A DNA stretch of 64,000 bases from Enterococcus termitis (GTDB lineage Bacteria > Bacillota > Bacilli > Lactobacillales > Enterococcaceae): assembly GCF_001730305.1 (NCBI RefSeq), contig NZ_MIJY01000001.1, positions 186,001 to 250,000 of the forward strand, read 5' to 3'. Every line of letters begins with the position of its first letter. Position 1 is the first letter of the stretch. Below the pieces are notes generated by a model. It did not search any database. It was given only the letters and a program-made list of their open reading frames with translations, and was not told where the DNA came from. Below are positions 57,080-64,000 of this stretch, piece after piece. Both the position numbers and the translations under genes were made by a program.

Positions 57080-57160
57080 TATAATAAGGAAGATCTAAGT
57101 CTTTGTTACATAACAAAGCATGAACTTCTGCTTAACCCTTTTAAGCAGAAGTTCATTTTT
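57080..57160 (+). ncRNA. Candidate small RNA or leader with two hairpins, ends in a terminator
   Basis: A TATAAT box (57080-57085) is followed by hairpin CTTTGTTA-CA-TAACAAAG (57101-57118), then a perfect 15-bp hairpin TGAACTTCTGCTTAA (57121-57135)/complement (57141-57155) and TTTTT. A transcript of about 70 nt would begin near 57091. No good -35 is visible at 17 bp. Alternatively the last hairpin is only the distant terminator of the permease gene. Confidence 0.45.
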
Positions 57161-57217
57161 CTCAAAAATTTTAATAAAATTCATAATTTCTGAAAGTTAT
57201 TCGGTCGATTTTTTTAG

Positions 57218-57319
57218 TATAATGGGTATATCAAATCGATAAACTATTTTGGGGAAGATAGTGCATCAGAACTCTTGATAAGCTGTAGATGTTGTTTTTA
57301 GACATTTACAGTTTTTTTT
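57218..57319 (+). ncRNA. Second candidate small RNA upstream of comGA
   Basis: A TATAAT box (57218-57223) and, about 60 bp on, a hairpin CTGTAGATGT (57283-57292)/ACATTTACAG (57302-57311; one G-T pair) with eight T. Transcript of about 90 nt without an open frame. A third weaker hairpin, CCAAA (57373-57377)/TTTGG (57393-57397) plus nine T, follows before comGA. Confidence 0.45.
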
Positions 57320-57456
57320 GTTCTTTTTTATCACAGTAAATTTTATAAATAATCAGTTTTTTGAGTCAGGGACCAAACATTAAATTGTGTTCTTTGGCTT
57401 TTTTTTTGATAATTTTTAGTTTTTCTTGCGTATATTACAGATAAGGAGGGAAGCCA

Positions 57457-58419
57457 ATGGATATCAAGTTATTTTCTCTAAATTTAATTGAATGGGGGAT
57501 AGCGCAAAGGGTTCAAGATATTTATATTTTACCAGTAGAACGGACAGTACAAGTTTTTGCCAGAAAGGGTCATAAGAGGATCATGTTTAAGGAGCTTGCT
57601 GAATCAGAAGGAGAGAAATTGATCCGTCATTTTAAATTTGTTGGACGTATGGATATTGGTGAAAAACGTAAAGCACAAGTTGGAGCGGCTACCTATAAGA
57701 TTGATAAGAAAGAAGTTCGGTTACGCTTATCAACAGTTGGTGATTTTCGTCAAAGAGAAAGTCTAGTGATTCGTTTTCTGCATCAATTTGGCACTAGTGA
57801 AGAAAATTATTTTTTGCCCAAACAATTAGCTGTTATACGCAAACAAATCCATAAAAAAGGCTTGCATTTGTTTTGTGGTCCAGTGGGGTCTGGAAAAACA
57901 ACCTTGATGTACAAACTGGCAAAAGAAACGGATTGTTTTCAACAGGTTATTACTATAGAAGATCCGGTGGAGATAGAAGAGAAGGAGTTTCTTCAATTAC
58001 AGACGAATGACAAGATCGAACTAACCTATGACGCTTTGATCAAAGCCTGTTTACGACATCGACCAGATATCTTGATCATTGGTGAAATACGTGATGGTCT
58101 AACGGCTCAAGCAGCAATCCGGGCAGCTTTAACAGGACATACAGTGTTTGCAACGATCCACGCACGAAGTATCAATGGTGTTTATGAGCGATTGAATGAA
58201 CTTGGTGTACAACAAAGAGAGGCTGCTGACTGTATTACAGGGGTAATCTATCAGCGCCTACTGATTGCTAAAGGAATGAGAGCGCAAGGAGTCAGTGGTT
58301 TACTTATGGACTATGATTTTTCTAGAGAAAAATCTTCTAACTGGCGCAATGAATTAAGAAAGGTGTGGGCATATGGTTTTATTGATGATCAAACATTTGA
58401 AGAAGAAAAAGAGCAATAA
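57457..58419 (+). CDS. comGA: Competence type IV pilus ATPase
   Basis: 320 aa secretion ATPase that powers assembly of the DNA-uptake pilus. Walker A GPVGSGKTT (141-149), Asp box and Walker B ILIIGEIRD, His box ATIHARSINGVYERL. First gene of comGA-GG, the next start overlaps its end by 47 bp. Ribosome binding site AAGGAGGGA. A TTGCGTATA stretch at 57426-57434 faintly resembles the ComX box (TACGAATA), but this is too weak to call. Confidence 0.94.
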   Translation: MDIKLFSLNLIEWGIAQRVQDIYILPVERTVQVFARKGHKRIMFKELAESEGEKLIRHFKFVGRMDIGEKRKAQVGAATYKIDKKEVRLRLSTVGDFRQRESLVIRFLHQFGTSEENYFLPKQLAVIRKQIHKKGLHLFCGPVGSGKTTLMYKLAKETDCFQQVITIEDPVEIEEKEFLQLQTNDKIELTYDALIKACLRHRPDILIIGEIRDGLTAQAAIRAALTGHTVFATIHARSINGVYERLNELGVQQREAADCITGVIYQRLLIAKGMRAQGVSGLLMDYDFSREKSSNWRNELRKVWAYGFIDDQTFEEEKEQ

Positions 58420-59419
58420 GTTATCCAAAAGCCAACAACGGCTATTTATTCAGCTACTTGCAGATCTATTAAAAAATGGCTTTACGATCCAAGAAAGCTT
58501 ACTTTTTATGAAGAAATCTCGTTCGATTTCTGAAACGACAATCAATTTTTTGATTTCGATTATGGAACAAGGTGAACAATTGTTTACAGGTCTAGCTCAT
58601 CTTGGAGTCAAAACAACTATTATTACTCAAATTGAATTTGCTCAATCTCACGGAGATTTATCTGGAACCTTAGCCAAAATCAATCAGCATATGACTCTCA
58701 CAGATAAACAGCAGCAAAATTTATATAAAGTGTTAAGCTACCCGTTGCTGTTACTACTTTTTCTATTTGTGGTGTTAATTAGTATTCGTCAAATTTTATT
58801 ACCACAATTGATGATGAATGGAACCATTCAGAGTGGCAATCTAGGCATTCAATTTATTCAGCAAAGTCCATATTATTTGCTTGGCTTTTTAGTCTGTTTA
58901 AGCTTGATGCTGAGCTTGTTCTATCTTTATTTTAGGAAGCAAACTTTCTTAGAAAAAGCCATGTTTTTTTCTAAGCTTCCGATAATAGGTAAGTTATACA
59001 GAGAATATTGTTCGGCCTTTTTTGCGCTTGAATGGGGGAAATTATTTGCTCAAGGGTTAGAAATTAAAAGTGTACTTCAATTGATGCGAACAGCTAAACA
59101 GCAATCATTGATGAGCGAGTTGGCAGAGCAAATTGAACAGCAAACCTTGTTAGGAAATAGCTTCTACACTCAATTACCAGAGTTTTCATTTTTTTCGTCT
59201 GAATTGGCATTAATCATCCAACAAGGGGAAGTCAAAGGGAATTTAGGCAAAGAGTTGATCTTATATAGTGAATTATGTTGGCAACGATTTTTTAAACGGA
59301 TAGAAAAAATGATTCAATGGATACAGCCAGTTGTTTTTTTAGTTGTTGCAATATTAGTCGTTAGTATCTATGCGGCGATGTTATTACCAATCTATGGAGG
59401 AATGGAGGAGTATTTATGA
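58373..59419 (+). CDS. comGB: Competence type IV pilus inner membrane platform protein
   Basis: 348 aa, PilC/GspF family. Cytoplasmic helical domain, then membrane segments at about residues 125-150, 170-195 and a C-terminal one near 320-345, with a second cytoplasmic domain between. The start inside the comGA end is preceded by AAAGGTG. It anchors the ATPase and pilin polymerisation. Confidence 0.92.
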   Translation: MVLLMIKHLKKKKSNKLSKSQQRLFIQLLADLLKNGFTIQESLLFMKKSRSISETTINFLISIMEQGEQLFTGLAHLGVKTTIITQIEFAQSHGDLSGTLAKINQHMTLTDKQQQNLYKVLSYPLLLLLFLFVVLISIRQILLPQLMMNGTIQSGNLGIQFIQQSPYYLLGFLVCLSLMLSLFYLYFRKQTFLEKAMFFSKLPIIGKLYREYCSAFFALEWGKLFAQGLEIKSVLQLMRTAKQQSLMSELAEQIEQQTLLGNSFYTQLPEFSFFSSELALIIQQGEVKGNLGKELILYSELCWQRFFKRIEKMIQWIQPVVFLVVAILVVSIYAAMLLPIYGGMEEYL

Positions 59420-59700
59420 GAATGAGAAATAAAAAAATGAATTATAGCGGATTTACATTATTAGAAATGTTGGTTGTCTTGTTGATCATCTCTGTTCTGA
59501 TTTTATTATTTGTACCAAACCTGTCTAAGCATAAAGACGGCGTGGATCAAAAAGGAAATGAGGCGATTATAAAAATCATAGAAACACAAACAGAATTATA
59601 TGTCATGGAGAAAAATCAGACTCCAACTGTGGAACAATTAGTCAAAGAACAATATATCAGTCAAGAACAATACGAAAAATATCAGGCAAGCAAAAAATGA
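59416..59700 (+). CDS. comGC: Major competence pseudopilin
   Basis: 94 aa. Prepilin leader with cleavage before Phe in SGFTLLEMLVVLLIISVLIL; Glu at +5 of the mature protein is kept. Single N-terminal helix and short soluble part. Processed by the ComC peptidase (not in the window). Overlaps comGB and comGD by 4 bp each. Confidence 0.93.
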   Translation: MRMRNKKMNYSGFTLLEMLVVLLIISVLILLFVPNLSKHKDGVDQKGNEAIIKIIETQTELYVMEKNQTPTVEQLVKEQYISQEQYEKYQASKK

Positions 59701-60140
59701 AATTAGGGACAATGAAGGGATTTACGTTGGTTGAATCATTGATCGTAGTGTTCGCTTGTACGACGTTTCTATTGCTGCCAACCCTTTCAATTAATCGTTG
59801 GCAACAAGGAATAGAGTTGGAGCAATTCTTATCAACATTTGAAAAACATCTGTTGTTGACTCAGCAAATGGCAATAGTAACGATGCAAGATACACAAATT
59901 ATATTTGATGAACAGGAGCAGCAGCTTCAGTTTGTTCTTTCAGATATAGAGAACATACAGCTACCGATTCCGACAACGTTAAAAGCTAGTGGTCCAGACA
60001 AAATTGTTTTTAAAAGCATGTCTGGAAATAATGGAAGATTAGCAAAATTCGCCTATTTTTGGACAGAAAAAAAGCAGCTGATCGAATTTCAATTTCAATT
60101 AGGAAGTGGTCGCTATGTTAAAAAAATCACTCAATTATAA
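59697..60140 (+). CDS. comGD: Minor competence pseudopilin ComGD
   Basis: 147 aa. Prepilin motif KGFTLVESLIVVFACTTFLL at the very N-terminus, followed by a variable soluble domain. Minor pilin thought to help prime the competence pilus. The 3' end overlaps comGE. Confidence 0.88.
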   Translation: MKLGTMKGFTLVESLIVVFACTTFLLLPTLSINRWQQGIELEQFLSTFEKHLLLTQQMAIVTMQDTQIIFDEQEQQLQFVLSDIENIQLPIPTTLKASGPDKIVFKSMSGNNGRLAKFAYFWTEKKQLIEFQFQLGSGRYVKKITQL

Positions 60141-60438
60141 AGGCTATATCCTGTTTGAAAGCTTAATTTCTCTAGGGATTATGAGTATTCTTATTGGTAG
60201 CTTTATGTCTTTGAACACCTTTGTACTGATGAAGAAGACGAAGTCGATCGATCAATTAGCAATGCATCGGATTTTGTATGAAGAAATGACGCAATATGAA
60301 CATCATGAAGGAGTTCTGCAAAAAACGATTTGGACAAACAATAAAGAGTACTCACTTTATATGCATAAAACAAAAGACAAAATAGTCAAAGTGGAGATTA
60401 CGGATGGTGATGAAAGATTTATACTTGAGAAAAAATAG
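60115..60438 (+). CDS. comGE: Minor competence pseudopilin ComGE
   Basis: 107 aa from the ATG at 60115; AGGAAGTGG lies upstream and a GTG at 60106 is possible. N-terminal KGYILFESLISLGIMSILIG is a degenerate prepilin segment with the usual Glu. Assigned by position as well as motif; overlaps comGD and comGF. Confidence 0.82.
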   Translation: MLKKSLNYKGYILFESLISLGIMSILIGSFMSLNTFVLMKKTKSIDQLAMHRILYEEMTQYEHHEGVLQKTIWTNNKEYSLYMHKTKDKIVKVEITDGDERFILEKK

Positions 60439-60865
60439 CAATCATACAGGATTCACTTTAATCGAATGTATTTTAGCTTTATTTATACTGGGGATCATCT
60501 GTCTTCTTTTTTCTGCACTGGTAAAGAATACAGCTGTTGTGTCAAGGATATTAAAAAGTGAAAAGGAAAAAGAATGGCATGTTTTTGTTATTCAATTGGA
60601 AAATGAACTGCTTGATTGTGAGTATAAAGAAATACAAGGCAATAAAATTATTTATAGAAACCCAAAAAAGGATAGAGATATTTGGATAGAATATAAACGA
60701 GGCAAAATCGTCAAGGTAGAAAATGGAGGCTACCAGCCACTATTGATCGGCGTTCACCATGTGACATTTCAAAAGGAGGGATATTTTGTCGTCATTACCG
60801 CAATTTTTGAAAATGAAAAAGAATATACTGCCAAATGGGAAATCGGTCGTAAAAGCGAAGAATAA
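60404..60865 (+). CDS. comGF: Minor competence pseudopilin ComGF
   Basis: 153 aa. Prepilin motif TGFTLIECILALFILGIICL and the ComGF-type C-terminal half (VTFQKEGYFVVITAIFENEKEY). Start ATG at 60404, with TGGAG 7 bp upstream. Overlaps comGE by 35 bp and comGG by 80 bp. Confidence 0.85.
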   Translation: MVMKDLYLRKNSNHTGFTLIECILALFILGIICLLFSALVKNTAVVSRILKSEKEKEWHVFVIQLENELLDCEYKEIQGNKIIYRNPKKDRDIWIEYKRGKIVKVENGGYQPLLIGVHHVTFQKEGYFVVITAIFENEKEYTAKWEIGRKSEE

Positions 60866-61205
60866 CTACAAAGGCGGTATATTACTGACTACTATCCTCT
60901 TTCTCTTTCTTTTTAGCTCTCTTTTTACATTGGTACTGGAAGAATTTAAGTTGACGCAGCAGTTTACACAAAAGAGCAAGGAATATTATATTGCAAAAAC
61001 AATGGTTAGTATATTTATTTCAGAAATAAAACAAAGCAAGAAAATGATTGATAAAGAAGGATATCAAGACTTTTCATCAGGGCGGTTAACCTATGAATAT
61101 GATCAAAAAACAATAATCTGTACGATTTTCATCAATCAGAAAAGCTATACATTTCATGAATTTTATCAACCTAAACAAGAGTCAGATGAGCTTAAGGATA
61201 AGTGA
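60786..61205 (+). CDS. comGG: ComGG-like competence protein
   Basis: 139 aa from a TTG at 60786 with a very strong AAAAGGAGGG five bases upstream. One hydrophobic segment (about residues 32-50, GGILLTTILFLFLFSSLFTL) and a basic soluble part. Sequence similarity is not obvious; the name rests on being the last, membrane-anchored gene of the comG operon. Confidence 0.7.
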   Translation: MSSLPQFLKMKKNILPNGKSVVKAKNNYKGGILLTTILFLFLFSSLFTLVLEEFKLTQQFTQKSKEYYIAKTMVSIFISEIKQSKKMIDKEGYQDFSSGRLTYEYDQKTIICTIFINQKSYTFHEFYQPKQESDELKDK

Positions 61206-61439
61206 CCTAATTTTAATTTTTGTGAAATGTGTATCAAACTATGGCGAAAAAAACTGATACAGGCGTATAGCTTCATTTTACTTTGTTTAAAATGATGAAG
61301 AGCAAATAACAAAAAAACAGGAACAGAACAAGCTTTTCTAAATATTGTTGGGAAATTGATTGATTATTACTTCTTTTTTCGTTAAAATAGAACAGGTATG
61401 AAAATTGTTATACTATAGATGGAAATAGAGGTGTTATTT
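61206..61439. promoter_or_regulatory. Spacer between comGG and the methylase gene, with the methylase promoter
   Basis: A CTTCATTTTA...TAAAATGATGAAG imperfect hairpin (about 61271-61301) may terminate comG. A TATACT box (61409-61414) lies about 25 bp before the TTG start at 61440 and supports that start over the ATG at 61419. Confidence 0.45.
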
Positions 61440-62447
61440 TTGTTCTCTGAGAAAATAGAAAAGGCTTTCGGATTAATGGAGCAATCGATCCAATTACTTC
61501 AACGATCCTTAGACACTTCTTTTTTAGATGCGTATATTGAAAATGGTGAAAATATTATTGATGCTTACCAGGTGCGTGTCCTTGATGGCGTGCCGGATGA
61601 GCAGACGGTTCAACAACTAAAAACCATTTATCAACAATTACAAGCAATCGAATTAGATTCCGAAGAAATTAGACGTTTGTCTCAGTTGATCCTGTTAAAA
61701 GGAAATAAAGCTGAGCCTTTACAAGCCAATCATCAATTGACACCAGATAGTATAGGTTTTTTGTTCGTTTTTCTGATCGAACAATTATACAATACAAAGC
61801 AATCATTAAAGGTACTAGACATTGCTACAGGCATGGGCAATCTTTTATTGACAGTCTTACTCAATTTAAAGTTAGCTAACTTTAATGTCCAAGGTTTCGG
61901 TGTAGATATCGATGACACTTTGTTAGCAGTTTCTGCGACAAATAATGAGTGGACACAGGCGTCAATTCAACTGTTTCATCAAGACGGCTTACAAGATCTT
62001 TTGATCGATCCGGTGGATGTCACAATAAGTGATTTGCCAATTGGTTTTTATCCAAATGATGAAAAAGCAGCAGGTTTTGATTCAGCTGCAGAAGATGGTC
62101 ATAGCTACGCTCATCATTTGCTGATGGAACAAGCGATGAAATACGTTAAGCCAGACGGTTATGGTTTGTTTTTGATTCCTACAAATATTTTAGAAACAGA
62201 GCAAAGTTCTTTCTTCAAGAATTGGTTGCAAAAAAATGTTTATTTACAAGGAATGATTCAACTGCCTGATGAACTATTCAAATCTGTTCAGTCAAGAAAA
62301 AGTATTTTAATAGTTCAAAATAAAGGTGTGCAAAGTGAACAGGCCAAAGAGGTCTTAGTAGCAAAACTGGGCTCTTTGAAGGATCCAGCGAAAGTAACAC
62401 AATTTTTTCAACAATTTGAGACTTGGAAGTCTTCAAATTTAAAATAA
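61440..62447 (+). CDS. YtxK-like class I SAM-dependent methyltransferase
   Basis: 335 aa from a TTG at 61440 preceded by AGAGGTG; the ATG at 61419 overlaps the promoter and lacks a ribosome binding site. N-6 adenine DNA methylase fold: SAM motif [12 protein letters not shown], acidic loop VDID, and motif [11 protein letters not shown] in place of NPPY/DPPY. A conserved comG-ytxK-ackA order is known in Bacillus and lactic acid bacteria. Target unknown; no restriction gene is adjacent. Confidence 0.85.
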   Translation: MFSEKIEKAFGLMEQSIQLLQRSLDTSFLDAYIENGENIIDAYQVRVLDGVPDEQTVQQLKTIYQQLQAIELDSEEIRRLSQLILLKGNKAEPLQANHQLTPDSIGFLFVFLIEQLYNTKQSLKVLDIATGMGNLLLTVLLNLKLANFNVQGFGVDIDDTLLAVSATNNEWTQASIQLFHQDGLQDLLIDPVDVTISDLPIGFYPNDEKAAGFDSAAEDGHSYAHHLLMEQAMKYVKPDGYGLFLIPTNILETEQSSFFKNWLQKNVYLQGMIQLPDELFKSVQSRKSILIVQNKGVQSEQAKEVLVAKLGSLKDPAKVTQFFQQFETWKSSNLK

Positions 62448-62472
62448 AACAACCAATAAAGAGGAGAGTATT

Positions 62473-63660
62473 ATGTCTAAAACAATTGCAATCAATGCAG
62501 GAAGCTCAAGTTTAAAATGGCAATTATACCAAATGCCAACCGAAGAAGTAGTTGCAAAGGGAATCGTTGAACGAATTGGTTTAAATGATTCGATCTTTAC
62601 AATCAAATATGGTAACGACGAAAAATATGAAGAAATCGTAGATATCAACGACCATGATGTTGCAGTAAAAATGCTGTTGGACAAATTGATCGAATTAAAG
62701 ATTCTATCTTCTTACGATGAAATTACTGGTGTTGGTCACCGTGTTGTTGCTGGTGGGGAAGACTTCAAAGATTCAGTTGTTATTGATGCTGATGTTTTAG
62801 CAAAAATTGAAAAATTAGCTGATCTTGCACCTTTACACAACCCAGCAAATGCAATGGGAATCAAAGCGTTCAAGAAAATTTTACCTGATATCATCAGTGT
62901 GGCAGTTTTTGATACAGCTTTCCATACAACAATGCCAAAACATAATTTCTTATACAGTATTCCAACTGAATACTATGATAAATATGCAGCACGTAAATAC
63001 GGTGCACATGGTACAAGTCATAAATATGTTGCGCATCGTGCAGCTGAAATGCTTGATCGTCCGATCGAAGAACTAAAAATCATTACTTGTCATTTAGGAA
63101 ATGGTGCATCAATCACTGCGATCGATGGTGGTAAATCTGTAGATACATCAATGGGCTTCACACCACTTGCCGGAGTAACTATGGGCACTCGTTCTGGTGA
63201 TATCGATCCTTCATTGTTAGCTTATTTAATGGAAAAACTTGAACTAACTGATATCAAAGATATGATCAACATTTTAAATAAACAATCTGGTTTACTTGGT
63301 TTGACAGGCATTTCTAGTGACATGCGTGATTTAGAAGCAAACATGGACAAAGAAGCCGTTCAAGTAGCTTATGATATCTTTACTGACCGTATCCGTAAAT
63401 ACATCGGTAGTTATGTAACAGTATTAAATGGTGTTGATGCTATCGTCTTCACAGCTGGTATTGGCGAAAATGATTCACACGTTCGTAGCGAAGTAATCAA
63501 GGGCATGACTTGGTTCGGTTGTGAATTAGACGCTGCTAAAAACGATGTTCGTGGAAAAGAATCAGTTATCTCAACAGATGATTCTAAAGTGAAAGTATTA
63601 TTGATTCCGACAGACGAAGAATTAATGATTGCACGTGATGTTGAACGTTTAAGAAAATAA
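62473..63660 (+). CDS. ackA: Acetate kinase
   Basis: 395 aa. Makes ATP and acetate from acetyl phosphate, the last step of the phosphotransacetylase-acetate kinase route. N-terminal phosphate loop [31 protein letters not shown], and late [13 protein letters not shown]. Cytoplasmic. Ribosome binding site AAAGAGGAGAG; terminator directly after. Confidence 0.96.
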   Translation: MSKTIAINAGSSSLKWQLYQMPTEEVVAKGIVERIGLNDSIFTIKYGNDEKYEEIVDINDHDVAVKMLLDKLIELKILSSYDEITGVGHRVVAGGEDFKDSVVIDADVLAKIEKLADLAPLHNPANAMGIKAFKKILPDIISVAVFDTAFHTTMPKHNFLYSIPTEYYDKYAARKYGAHGTSHKYVAHRAAEMLDRPIEELKIITCHLGNGASITAIDGGKSVDTSMGFTPLAGVTMGTRSGDIDPSLLAYLMEKLELTDIKDMINILNKQSGLLGLTGISSDMRDLEANMDKEAVQVAYDIFTDRIRKYIGSYVTVLNGVDAIVFTAGIGENDSHVRSEVIKGMTWFGCELDAAKNDVRGKESVISTDDSKVKVLLIPTDEELMIARDVERLRK

Positions 63661-63661
63661 T

Positions 63662-63700
63662 AAAAAATACCACTCGATTTGCTATCGAGTGGTATTTTTT
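63662..63700. terminator. Bidirectional terminator between ackA and the usp gene
   Basis: Perfect arms AAAAAATACCACTCGAT and complement around TTGCT. Confidence 0.88.
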
Positions 63701-63710
63701 ATTCTGATAA

Positions 63711-64000
63711 TTATTTATCATCCTGATCTACAGGAACTTTATTTTCTAAATCTGTTCTTACTACTAACACATCACAAGCAGCATGACGGATAACATATTC
63801 AGAAACAGAACCTATAAATAATCGTTCCACAGCATTAAGACCCGTAGCTCCCAACATAATTAGGTCAACGTCTTGATCTTCAGGAATTTGCTTTGCAATC
63901 CAAGGTTTCGGTGAGCCGTATTCGATAATACTAGAAACCTTCTCACAGCCATGTTCCTTTGCTTGTTTTTTATAACCTTCGAGAGTTTGCTTCGCCATTT
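63711..64000 (-). CDS. Universal stress protein (UspA family), 5' end outside the window
   Basis: C-terminal part only, about 96 residues visible; the frame stays open to base 64000, so the ATG at 63998 need not be the start. The ATP-binding signature of the family is present: MLGATGLNAVERLFIGSVSEYVIRHAACDVLVV (key parts GATG..., nine residues, GSVS). Small cytoplasmic stress-response nucleotide-binding protein. Convergent with ackA. Confidence 0.88.
   Translation of the reverse strand, partial: MAKQTLEGYKKQAKEHGCEKVSSIIEYGSPKPWIAKQIPEDQDVDLIMLGATGLNAVERLFIGSVSEYVIRHAACDVLVVRTDLENKVPVDQDDK

Noticed and set aside
57426-57434. Possible ComX (CIN) box before comGA
   Set aside because: TTGCGTATA shares only part of TACGAATA, and its distance would leave almost no leader; not strong enough to list as a site.

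Overview
The window is low-GC Firmicutes DNA with the gene content of an Enterococcus chromosome. The indicators are an efaCBA-type manganese transporter, a cydABCD operon beside menaquinone-type genes and a type II NADH dehydrogenase, a csd-DUF1831-mnmA block, a complete comG operon leading into a YtxK-like methylase and ackA, and strong AGGAGG-type ribosome binding sites with several TTG starts. I infer a member of the E. faecalis group or a close relative; species cannot be fixed by eye. No rRNA, tRNA, CRISPR array, intact insertion sequence or prophage block was seen.

Layout. 1-6.6 kb: 3' part of an ABC-F gene, the efaCBA operon (minus strand) with two MntR/EfaR-like operators, a membrane-anchored serine hydrolase and a divergent PRPP synthetase paralogue. 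6.6-15.3 kb: RarD-like permease, the tRNA 2-thiolation set (cysteine desulfurase, DUF1831, mnmA), DUF1033, a FrnE/DsbA-like protein and topoisomerase III. 15.4-27.4 kb, the accessory-looking and cell-surface part: a leaderless CHAP hydrolase with five DUF5776-like repeats, a Bce-type two-component plus ABC transporter module, a secreted ChW-repeat/beta-lactamase-fold fusion, an FMN reductase and an internalin-like LRR protein. 27.4-37.4 kb: cydABCD, prenyl diphosphate synthase, menA and ndh, together enough for an NADH -> quinone -> cytochrome bd chain. 37.6-46.7 kb: NhaC antiporter, FtsK/SpoIIIE translocase, GntR regulator, a second Bce-type ABC pair, rlmN. 46.7-55.5 kb: LysR, DeoR and a TPR-like membrane protein, divergent from an L-ascorbate operon ulaG-C-A-B-D-E-F. 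55.7-64 kb: amino-acid permease, a structured non-coding block, comGA-GG, YtxK-like methylase, ackA and a truncated usp gene.

Notable non-gene signals. (1) A dispersed, modular intergenic repeat made of hairpins occurs at about nine places; two copies are about 94% identical in opposite orientation, and one forms the 3' end of rlmN. (2) The same ACTTACT-3nt-AGTAAGT palindrome lies in front of the FrnE-like gene and the FMN reductase gene, suggesting a small redox/electrophile regulon. (3) cydA has a leader of about 180 nt with long-range complementary arms. (4) The 456 bp before comGA holds four inverted repeats and two TATAAT boxes, consistent with small RNAs or attenuators. The ORFs most worth a closer look are the ChW/beta-lactamase-like fusion and the signal-less CHAP-DUF5776 protein.
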